A stretch of DNA of 21,600 nucleotides from DATAEU01 sp046724395 (GTDB lineage Bacteria; Actinomycetota; UBA4738; HRBIN12). Location: the NCBI GenBank assembly GCA_046724395.1, contig JBKOWM010000155.1, positions 1 to 21,600 on the forward strand, read 5' to 3'. Both the position numbers and the translations under genes were made by a program. This document shows positions 15,554-21,600 of this stretch, piece after piece (the first letter of the stretch is position 1; each line of letters starts with the position of its first letter). The notes under the pieces are model-generated. The model did not search any database and was not told the DNA's origin. It saw only the letters and a program-made list of their open reading frames with translations.

Positions 15554-16636
15554 GTGACCGCCTTCGACCTCTCGCTCGAGGAGCTCGGCGATCGGATGAC
15601 CGCGTTCGGCGAGCCGGCGTTTCGCGCGCGCCAGGTCTTCGCGGGGCTCTGGAAGCGGGCAGCGACGTACCAGGAGCTGAGCGACGTTCCCGCGCGGACG
15701 CGCACGCGACTCGAGACGGAGCTTCCGCTCGGAGTCGAGGTCGTCGAGCAGCGCGCCGCGCATGATCGGAGAACGCGCAAGGCGCTTCTTCGCCTCGGTG
15801 GACGACACTTGGTCGAGGTCGTCCTCATGGGATACCGCCATCGGGTGACGGCGTGCATCTCGAGCCAGTCCAGTTGCGCCATGGGATGTGGGTTCTGCGC
15901 GACGGGCCAGATGGGACTGTGGAACAACCTTACGGCGGGAGAGATCGCTGCGCAGGCGTGGTGGGCGCGGCGAGAGGCGGCCGCGCTGCCTCCCTCGACG
16001 CCTCGGCGACTCACGAACGTCGTTTTCATGGGGATGGGCGAGCCGCTTTCGAACGAGCGGAACACCTTCGGCGCCCTCGAGCGGCTGACCGACGAGAACG
16101 GGTTCGCGCTCGGCGATCGGCATATCACCGTCTCGACCGTCGGCGTGGTCCCGGCGATTCGGCGACTGGCCGCACGCTTCCCGCGCATCGGGCTCGCGGT
16201 GAGCCTGCATGCCGCCGACGACGAACTTCGAAACCGGCTGGTGCCCGTGAACCGTCTCTGGCCGCTGGCCGATCTCGAGCGGGCCGTGCTCGCGTGGCGC
16301 GAGACGACGCATCGCCGGCCATCGATCGAGTGGGCGATGATCGACGGCGCGAACGACAGCGACGATCAGGCGCGAAAGCTCGTCGGGATCGCGCGACGCC
16401 TCGGCGCCCATGTCAACCTGATCCCGCTCAACCCGACGCCCGGGTGGCCGTCGCTCCCGAGCCCCCACGAGCGCATCGAGAGGTTCGCAGCCGTGCTCCG
16501 CCGCGCGGGCGCGAACGTCACCGTTCGGAACACCCGGGGGCGAGAGATCGACGCGGCGTGCGGGCAGCTCCACTCAGATCACGCGGCGGGTACGAACGCT
16601 GGCCGGGTTCCGCGGGGAGTGGCGAGGGTAGGCTGA
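15554..16636 (+). CDS. rlmN: 23S rRNA (adenine-2503-C2)-methyltransferase, radical SAM
   Basis: A 360-residue radical SAM enzyme that methylates A2503 of 23S rRNA and often A37 of some tRNAs. The cluster motif is C108-x3-C112-x2-C115 (SCAMGCGFCATGQMG). Other family blocks are GEPAFRARQVFAGLWK (16-31), NVVFMGMGEPLSN, HITVSTVGVVP, LAVSLHAADDELRNRLVPVNR, IEWAMIDGANDSD and LIPLNPTPGW. The essential C-terminal Cys is C336 in RGREIDAACGQL. The GTG start at 15554 is selected because the TACGCT box ends 6 nt before it and the product then begins at the usual place for the family; the frame is open further upstream, inside the ligase gene. RlmN rather than Cfr is supported by length and genomic setting. 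Confidence 0.95.
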   Translation: MTAFDLSLEELGDRMTAFGEPAFRARQVFAGLWKRAATYQELSDVPARTRTRLETELPLGVEVVEQRAAHDRRTRKALLRLGGRHLVEVVLMGYRHRVTACISSQSSCAMGCGFCATGQMGLWNNLTAGEIAAQAWWARREAAALPPSTPRRLTNVVFMGMGEPLSNERNTFGALERLTDENGFALGDRHITVSTVGVVPAIRRLAARFPRIGLAVSLHAADDELRNRLVPVNRLWPLADLERAVLAWRETTHRRPSIEWAMIDGANDSDDQARKLVGIARRLGAHVNLIPLNPTPGWPSLPSPHERIERFAAVLRRAGANVTVRNTRGREIDAACGQLHSDHAAGTNAGRVPRGVARVG

Positions 16637-16639
16637 TCC

Positions 16640-16662
16640 CGCCGCCGGCGATCCCGGCGGCG
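16640..16662 (+). terminator. GC-rich hairpin just after rlmN
   Basis: CGCCGCCGG (16640-16648) and CCGGCGGCG (16654-16662) are perfect reverse complements with a 5-nt loop, starting 4 nt after the rlmN stop. There is no U tract. It may end or attenuate transcription before the small membrane protein gene, or stabilise the rlmN 3' end. Confidence 0.5.
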
Positions 16663-16688
16663 CGGACGAGCGAACGAGGAGAGGTGCC

Positions 16689-16892
16689 GTGAACGTCAAC
16701 GAGATGGGCAAGGTCGGCCTCAGCGGTTGGCGCGGCCGCGCCGCCGACGTCGTCGCCAGGCCGCTGGCGGAGCGGTCGAGGTTCAACGAGGACCAGATCA
16801 AGGCCCTCATCGGCGCGATCTTCCTCGCGTACACGATCTACCGGCTCGTCCGGGCGCTCTACCGCGCGGCGAAGACCGAAGCCGCGGACTGA
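16689..16892 (+). CDS. Small single-helix membrane protein of unknown function (67 aa)
   Basis: The 67-residue product has a basic N-terminal half (KVGLSGWRGRAADVVARPLAERSR) and one hydrophobic helix, IKALIGAIFLAYTIYRLVRALY (about 37-58), followed by a charged tail. The GTG start is supported by a strong purine-rich site, GAGGAGAGG (16676-16684), one of the few clear Shine-Dalgarno sequences here. This marks it as a translated gene rather than chance. It lies 52 bp after rlmN with a hairpin between and ends 7 bp before the convergent phosphoesterase gene. I recognise no family. Confidence 0.65.
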   Translation: MNVNEMGKVGLSGWRGRAADVVARPLAERSRFNEDQIKALIGAIFLAYTIYRLVRALYRAAKTEAAD

Positions 16893-16899
16893 CGTCTGC

Positions 16900-18393
16900 T
16901 CAGCGCGTCGCGGATGTCCGCGTCGACGGCTCGGCGTTCGGCGTCTGCGAGGGACTAGCCGTCGTCGGCACCGGGCTCGGCGTCAGCTCCCCGTACTCCG
17001 CCGCAACCGTGTGGCGGGTCACGGTGAGCGAGCCCGTCTTCACGGACTGCTCGATGACGTCGTAGGCGATGAGCGTCGGAGGCGTCCCGGGCGCGAAATA
17101 CAGGACCTCGGCCGAAAGCGGGATGTTCGCGTCGGGCTGGAACGTCGTCAGGGCCGACCCGCCGGTCGTTCCGACCCGCAAGAACAGAGTCCCGTCGACG
17201 ACGCGCACCTGCTCCTCGTGGAAATGTCCCGACAGAACGAGCGGGACGCGGCCGGCGGCCGACTCCGCCATCCGATCGTCGTGAACGACGACGATGTCAA
17301 CGGGCGGCAGCTCGGACAGGTCGTCAAGGACCCGATCGCCGACGGCTCGGGTCCTGGCCTCGAACACGTCGTCGGGGAGGTCGCGCGTCACCGATGGGGG
17401 GATCGGGTCGCCGAGGCCGTAGATGCGCAGCCCGTGAAGCAGGACCGTGGCCCCGTCGAGAACGTGGACGTTCTCGACCTTCGCGAGCTCGCCCTGGAGT
17501 CGACGGGAGTCGTGGTTCCCGCGGACCCACACGTACGGGCGTCCGAACGACGCGATGTCGCGGATGACGAAGTCCTCGGGCTCCGTTCCCCACGACGTCG
17601 TGTCGCCCGAGTCGATCACGAGGTCGACGTCGAAGCCGCGCGCGATCTGCCGTGCGAAGTCGAAGCCGAGCGGCGACAGATGGATGTCGCCGATGTGTAG
17701 GACGCGGATCTCCCCTTCGCCCCCGATCGCGTTCGTTTGGATCGAGGTGTAGGCGCCGATCGCGCCGTCGATCACGCGCGCGAGCTGCTCCTGATAGGCG
17801 TCGATCCGCTCGACAGTTCGGACCGGCGGGATGACCCTCGCCGCGAGGGCGAGCGATCCGGAGTACGTCGGCGCGCGGAACGCCTCCCTGTCGAACGTCG
17901 CGATGGCGGCCAGCTCCGTCCCGCCAACGGCCAGCACGGCCGAGAGCGCCGCGATACCGACGGCCCGGCGGTCGCCGCGAAACGCGAGCAGCGCGAGGGC
18001 GACAGCGGTCGCAACGCCGATCAGCAGGATCCTGATGGCGAGGAACCGAACGGCGCGGTCGGCGGCGGCGGCGACCCGATCGACCAGCGCGGACACGCCG
18101 CCGTTGGTCAGCGCCTCCGTCAGCTGGTTGATGCGAACGTCAAGGAGCGTGGCGCGAATGCGGAGGGGGGCGTCGTGCGTGTGCGCCGTCAGGTGACCGA
18201 GCGGAGGAAGGACGATGTCCGTGGCGCCGGGACCGAACTGCGCTGACAGCCGGACCTGAAAGGGGCCCATCGACGACGTCGATGACCCCCAGACTGCCAT
18301 GCCGAGCCAGGCGCCGAACACCCCGACGGCGGCGGGGAGGGCGATCCGGAGGATGCGGCGGACCTCGGGCGAGACGGACGGCATCGCCGGCAC
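16900..18393 (-). CDS. Membrane-anchored calcineurin-like metallophosphoesterase
   Basis: About 497 residues from GTG 18393. Three hydrophobic helices (about 14-35, 114-138, 144-167) precede a binuclear-metal phosphoesterase domain. Its motifs are in order: HIGDIH (D236, H238), DSGDTTSWG (D264), VRGNHDSRR (N293, H294, D295), VVVHDD, and LSGHFHEEQ (H380, H382). The tail is Ser/Thr/Pro-rich (LTPSPVPTTASPSQTPNAEP), typical of surface or extracellular segments. With three helices and a cytoplasmic N-terminus, the catalytic domain would lie outside the membrane. The substrate is unknown; nucleotides, phospholipids or prenyl-phosphates are possible. ATG 18384 and GTG 18444 are alternative starts, the latter overlapping open frame of the divergent gene. 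Confidence 0.85.
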   Translation of the reverse strand: MPAMPSVSPEVRRILRIALPAAVGVFGAWLGMAVWGSSTSSMGPFQVRLSAQFGPGATDIVLPPLGHLTAHTHDAPLRIRATLLDVRINQLTEALTNGGVSALVDRVAAAADRAVRFLAIRILLIGVATAVALALLAFRGDRRAVGIAALSAVLAVGGTELAAIATFDREAFRAPTYSGSLALAARVIPPVRTVERIDAYQEQLARVIDGAIGAYTSIQTNAIGGEGEIRVLHIGDIHLSPLGFDFARQIARGFDVDLVIDSGDTTSWGTEPEDFVIRDIASFGRPYVWVRGNHDSRRLQGELAKVENVHVLDGATVLLHGLRIYGLGDPIPPSVTRDLPDDVFEARTRAVGDRVLDDLSELPPVDIVVVHDDRMAESAAGRVPLVLSGHFHEEQVRVVDGTLFLRVGTTGGSALTTFQPDANIPLSAEVLYFAPGTPPTLIAYDVIEQSVKTGSLTVTRHTVAAEYGELTPSPVPTTASPSQTPNAEPSTRTSATR

Positions 18394-18402
18394 GACGCGT
18401 CG

Positions 18403-18408
18403 AGCGTA
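18403..18408 (-). promoter_or_regulatory. Predicted -10 box (TACGCT) of the phosphoesterase gene
   Basis: The minus-strand TACGCT is identical to the rlmN box. It lies 9 nt before GTG 18393 and 18 nt before ATG 18384, and favours the GTG start. No Shine-Dalgarno sequence precedes either start. Confidence 0.35.
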
Positions 18409-18475
18409 CCGGCAGAACGCGTCGCGGCCGTGGAGCCTGGGCACTGGTTCGGATCCGGGGCGCAGACTTGGGTGA

Positions 18476-18481
18476 TAGCGT
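18476..18481 (+). promoter_or_regulatory. Predicted -10 box (TAGCGT) of the mannosyltransferase gene
   Basis: TAGCGT lies 8 nt before GTG 18490, again without a ribosome binding site. With the TACGCT box at 18403-18408 it defines a compact divergent promoter region between the phosphoesterase and mannosyltransferase genes. Confidence 0.4.
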
Positions 18482-18489
18482 CGCGAACC

Positions 18490-20022
18490 GTGCAGCCGGC
18501 ACGCGTTCGACGGGTGGCCCCGGCGGCGTCGGCCCTCTCGATCCTGTTCCTCGCGACGGTGGCGGCGGCGCCCGCGTCGCCGTTCCAGCCGCTACTGCCC
18601 TCGGCTGCGCTTCCGTCGGGACCGATGCGGTGGCTCGCCGCCGCCGTCGGCCTGGATGCCGTTGGCCCGACGGGGGTGGCCGTGGCCGGCGTCGTCGCGG
18701 TGGTGCTCGCCGCGGCTTCGTTCGCGCTGCTCGCCTGGGCGGCGTGGAACGGCGCGGTGAGCGCCCGCGTCGTGCTCGCTATCGCCGTCGGGGGGCACGT
18801 GATCGTCGCGCTCTTACCGCTCCTGTTCTCGCGCGATGTCTACTCGTACGCCTATTACGGCCGCATCGCCGGCGTGTACCACGCCAACCCGTACGTCGCA
18901 ACGCCCGCCGACTTCAAGCACGACGTACTCGCCCTCTACGTCGGCCCGAAGTGGGTGGACACGCCGGCCGTGTACGGGCCGCTATGGGTGCTCGTGTCCT
19001 CGGCGGTCGTGCGCGTTGCGACGAACGTGACCGCGATGATCGTCGTGTTCCGGTCGCTCGCGATCGCGGCGAGCCTGGCGACCCTCGCCGTCGTCACGGT
19101 GACGGTGCGCCGCCGGTGGCCCCGGCGAGCAGCGTTCGCGATCGCCGCGTTCGGTGCCAACCCCGTGATCCTGTTCCACTCAGTCGCGAGCGGTCACAAC
19201 GACATGTTCGTCGCGCTCTCGATCGCCGGCGCGTTCGGACTCGTCGTGTGCGGGCGGGAACGCTTCGCGATCGTCGCGCTGACCCTCGGCGCGCTCGTGA
19301 AAGTCTCGGCCGGTCTGCCGCTGCTCCTCCTGGTCGTCGCGCTCGTTGCGCGCCGGCCCCCGGGCCGCCGCGCGCGGGAGGCCGTCGTGGATATCGGCCT
19401 CGCCGCCGTCATCGCGCTCGCGTTCGCGGCTCCGTTCCTGCAGACGCACGACCCCACGCTCGGCATGGTCGAGCTTGCGGGGCACGAGGGCTGGCTGGCG
19501 CCGTCGCGTTTCTTCCATCGCGCGCTCGACGTCGTGTCGCTCGGGTGGCTCGCTCGGATTGGGTTCGCGCTCGCGCTTGTCTTCGTCGTGTTGGTGATCG
19601 CCCGCTCGGTCGGGCGAAGGCGAGGTCTCCCCGACGAGGAGCTCGGCGCGGCATGGGGATGGGCGCTCCTGTTCCTGATCCTGCTCGGCCCCGTGTTGCT
19701 TCCGTGGTACGTCGCCTGGGTGTTGCCGCTCGCATGGCTTCTGCCGCGCGAGCCGAGGATCGTGACGGTCGCGCTCTCGGCGGCGCTCATCATGTCTCAG
19801 CTCCGCAGCGAGCCCGCCGACCTACCGCAGCTCTACCGGACCAGCCTCATCATCGGGCATTACGTCATCACGCCGTTCGTGATCGCGATGCTCGGGTGGC
19901 TAGCGCTCGCCTTGTGGCGCCGGGTGCGGACGTCGACGCCGCTCGGCGACGAGGGCGGCGTAGCCGACCCCCGTCACGACGAGCAGGACGAGCCAACCAG
20001 GCCCGGCGCCGTCCAGGCGTAG
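18490..20022 (+). CDS. GT-C fold glycosyltransferase, polyprenol-phosphomannose-dependent mannosyltransferase (MptA/MptB-like)
   Basis: About 510 residues with some 11-13 hydrophobic helices. The key motif is SRDVYSYAYYGRIAGVYHANPYV, whose Asp (D116) sits in the first large outer loop, as in polyprenol-phosphate-sugar-dependent GT-C enzymes. GPLWVL, GANPVILFHSVASGHNDMFV, ALVKVSAGLPLLLLV and LLPWYVAWVLPLAWLLP are further blocks shared with the alpha-1,6-mannosyltransferases MptA/MptB of lipomannan synthesis and with GT87. It would add mannose to a lipid-linked or wall glycan on the outer membrane face. GTG 18490 is preferred because of the TAGCGT box 8 nt upstream; GTG 18472 and 18430 are in frame. 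The hydrophilic C-terminal about 40 residues are read through DNA that also encodes the convergent gene. The sugar donor is inferred. Confidence 0.82.
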   Translation: MQPARVRRVAPAASALSILFLATVAAAPASPFQPLLPSAALPSGPMRWLAAAVGLDAVGPTGVAVAGVVAVVLAAASFALLAWAAWNGAVSARVVLAIAVGGHVIVALLPLLFSRDVYSYAYYGRIAGVYHANPYVATPADFKHDVLALYVGPKWVDTPAVYGPLWVLVSSAVVRVATNVTAMIVVFRSLAIAASLATLAVVTVTVRRRWPRRAAFAIAAFGANPVILFHSVASGHNDMFVALSIAGAFGLVVCGRERFAIVALTLGALVKVSAGLPLLLLVVALVARRPPGRRAREAVVDIGLAAVIALAFAAPFLQTHDPTLGMVELAGHEGWLAPSRFFHRALDVVSLGWLARIGFALALVFVVLVIARSVGRRRGLPDEELGAAWGWALLFLILLGPVLLPWYVAWVLPLAWLLPREPRIVTVALSAALIMSQLRSEPADLPQLYRTSLIIGHYVITPFVIAMLGWLALALWRRVRTSTPLGDEGGVADPRHDEQDEPTRPGAVQA

Positions 20023-21600
20023 ACCGACACGGTCGAAGATCACGCCGCCGATGACCACGGCCGCCGCCCCGAACGCGGGCGCGAGCGCGAGGGCGAGGAT
20101 GGGGTCGCGCACGACGAGCGACGTCCAGCCGAGCCCCGCCACGGCGAGGAGCACGAGCACGAGCGGCCCGGCCAGAGCGACGGTCGACATCGACGAATCG
20201 AGTGTGGTGTCGCGCGATGCGGCCGGGACGGGCTGTGACAGGCCGGAGAGGAACACTCCGTCGGTCACCTCGACCCCGGGATCGTGCAGGGCCTTACAGA
20301 CCGGGGAGCTCGCGTCGCGTGAGGAAGCGGCCGAGCACTCCGGACGACGGTCGTCGTCTCGTGCGTCGAACGCCGCGATGTCGATCACGATCGGCGCGGG
20401 CGCGTTGCGCGAAGCGGCGGCCGCGTCGGCCGCGTACAGTCGTGCGAGCGCCGCCCATTCGCGCTCGTCGGCCGGGGAGAGGGAGGTCGGCGGCGGCGGC
20501 GCGATCACGTAGACGTCGGCAATGCGATCGGGCGGCACCGCCGCGCGGATGACGTTTCGGACGCGCGTCGCGAGGAACGAGATCCTCGACGATGGGGAAT
20601 CGACCGGGAAGACCCACGGCGTTCCCGGGTCCGTGGCGGCGGCATACCGCGCGGCCGCCGTGATGTCGTCGACCGCATCGGTACCCAGGTAGGGCTTCTC
20701 GCGCAACCATGCGATACCCGCTCCCGCGATCATCGCGGCGACGACGGCCGTCGCCACCGCGATCGCCAGTCGTCGCATGCGCCACCGCTCGACGAGGGCG
20801 ACTGCGCCAAAGGCAGCGAGAATCGGAATCGCGTAGCCGAACGTCACGAATCGGTCGGGTGGAAACCAGGCCGTTACGGCGCCGACGAGCACGCCGGCCG
20901 CCGTGATTGCGAGCCACGCCCACAGCGCTCGGCGGACCCATCCGCTCGGGCGTGTGGCGCCGAGGACGGCGAGCGGCACGGACGCCCACTGCACATAGCG
21001 CGTCCATCGATGGATCAACCGATCGCGGTAGGCGTGTGCGAGCGTGTCATGAAGGTCCGCTCGTCTTAGGAACGCGTCCTGAGACGTATCGCCGGGCAGA
21101 GTCGACGGACCAGCCAGCATCGACAACCAGCCGAGCACGAGAATCGCGCCGCCGCCGAGGGTCGCCACCGCCGCCCGGACCGTCTCGTCGCGCGCCCGCG
21201 CGAACGCGAGCGCGCCCGCCCCAAGGAGCACGCCCGCTCCCACGAAGAAGAACAGCGGATGCGCGAGGCCGCCGGCCCCGGTGAGGATCGCCGCGGCGGC
21301 AATGGCTCGACGAGACGGATCGTCGAGGACCGCGAGCGCCGCGATGAATACGACCGCGAAGACGAGGTTCGAGACGTACCCGGCGGCGAGGTGCGTTGCG
21401 AACGTCCCGGCGAGCGTTCCGGCCAGCCACCAACCCGCACGCGAGGCCCCGCCGGCCCGCGCCAGGGCTGCGGACGCGAGGCCGACGGCAACGCCCAGCG
21501 CGCACTCCGTGCCGGCAGCGGCCGCGGGCAGCCCGACGCCGGTCCAGCGGAGCACGCCGAGCAGGGCGATGGCGCCGGGCCGCTCCACGGTCGACAGGCC
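19900..21600 (-). CDS. Large polytopic membrane protein with an outer-loop domain, possibly GT-C-like (5' end outside window)
   Basis: The frame is open from the window edge to TAG at 19900-19902, giving at least 566 residues. About nine to ten N-terminal hydrophobic helices include FATHLAAGYVSNLVFAVVFIAAL and GLAHPLFFFVGAGVLLGAG. They are followed by a hydrophilic segment of about 170 residues (from KPYLGTDAVDD to LSQPVPAASRD) with two Cys (PEC, PVC) that could pair, then three C-terminal helices ending in AERRRRPHPAPQGER. This layout, with helices and then a soluble outer domain, resembles GT-C transferases of the GT39/PMT type, but I see no diagnostic catalytic motif. A GTG at 21588 could be a start, but the frame continues upstream. 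It overlaps the mannosyltransferase gene by 123 bp tail to tail. Confidence 0.75.
   Translation of the reverse strand, partial: GLSTVERPGAIALLGVLRWTGVGLPAAAAGTECALGVAVGLASAALARAGGASRAGWWLAGTLAGTFATHLAAGYVSNLVFAVVFIAALAVLDDPSRRAIAAAAILTGAGGLAHPLFFFVGAGVLLGAGALAFARARDETVRAAVATLGGGAILVLGWLSMLAGPSTLPGDTSQDAFLRRADLHDTLAHAYRDRLIHRWTRYVQWASVPLAVLGATRPSGWVRRALWAWLAITAAGVLVGAVTAWFPPDRFVTFGYAIPILAAFGAVALVERWRMRRLAIAVATAVVAAMIAGAGIAWLREKPYLGTDAVDDITAAARYAAATDPGTPWVFPVDSPSSRISFLATRVRNVIRAAVPPDRIADVYVIAPPPPTSLSPADEREWAALARLYAADAAAASRNAPAPIVIDIAAFDARDDDRRPECSAASSRDASSPVCKALHDPGVEVTDGVFLSGLSQPVPAASRDTTLDSSMSTVALAGPLVLVLLAVAGLGWTSLVVRDPILALALAPAFGAAAVVIGGVIFDRVGLRLDGAGPGWLVLLVVTGVGYAALVAERRRRPHPAPQGER

Noticed and set aside
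1..21600. CRISPR arrays, insertion sequences or prophage
   Set aside because: No spaced direct repeats, transposase, integrase or phage structural motifs were found on either strand.

Overview
The window is high-GC bacterial DNA that is almost fully coding. No rRNA or tRNA gene is visible, so the organism cannot be named. Several genes point to an aerobic soil or freshwater Actinomycetota or Chloroflexota bacterium: a short alpha-glucan phosphorylase, a polyprenol-phosphomannose-type mannosyltransferase, an Rv2629-type eRF1-like protein, stand-alone LigD-type polymerase and ATP ligase genes, and a formate dehydrogenase resembling the actinobacterial type. That placement is inference only.

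Layout. 1-153 is the 3' end of an unrecognised gene. 187-2610 (minus) carries a DDAH-type amidinohydrolase, a group II truncated haemoglobin and a bacterial eRF1-like (baeRF/Rv2629) protein. 2691-3896 (plus) is a major facilitator transporter. 3948-9188 (plus) is a three-gene formate dehydrogenase operon: a molybdenum/tungsten catalytic subunit with an in-frame UGA selenocysteine codon, a four-cluster ferredoxin subunit and an NrfD-type membrane subunit. 9189-9728 is the only long stretch without a credible gene and holds a strong inverted repeat. 9729-10130 (minus) is a lone PIN-domain protein. 10217-11419 (plus) is a second MFS transporter. 11404-13506 (minus) is an alpha-glucan phosphorylase. 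13543-15515 (minus) is a LigD-type polymerase gene overlapping an ATP-dependent DNA ligase gene. 15554-16636 (plus) is rlmN, followed by a GC-rich hairpin and a 67-residue membrane protein. 16900-18393 (minus) is a membrane-anchored metallophosphoesterase, divergent from a GT-C mannosyltransferase at 18490-20022 (plus). 19900-21600 (minus) is the 3' part of a large polytopic membrane protein that overlaps the mannosyltransferase tail to tail by 123 bp.

How they work together. The formate dehydrogenase operon is a complete redox module. Formate is oxidised at a Sec-Mo/W centre, electrons pass through five predicted [4Fe-4S] clusters, and NrfD delivers them to the quinone pool. No Tat signal is visible, so the catalytic site probably faces the cytoplasm. 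The gene would be split in two, or called broken, by any annotation that reads UGA only as stop. A 19-nt hairpin starting 11 nt after the UGA, with a GGUCU loop, supports selenocysteine insertion.

Regulatory grammar. Most genes that begin a transcription unit have a TANNNT box ending 6-9 nt before the start codon and no Shine-Dalgarno sequence, which indicates leaderless mRNAs. Downstream genes of the formate dehydrogenase operon and the 67-residue gene have purine-rich ribosome binding sites instead.
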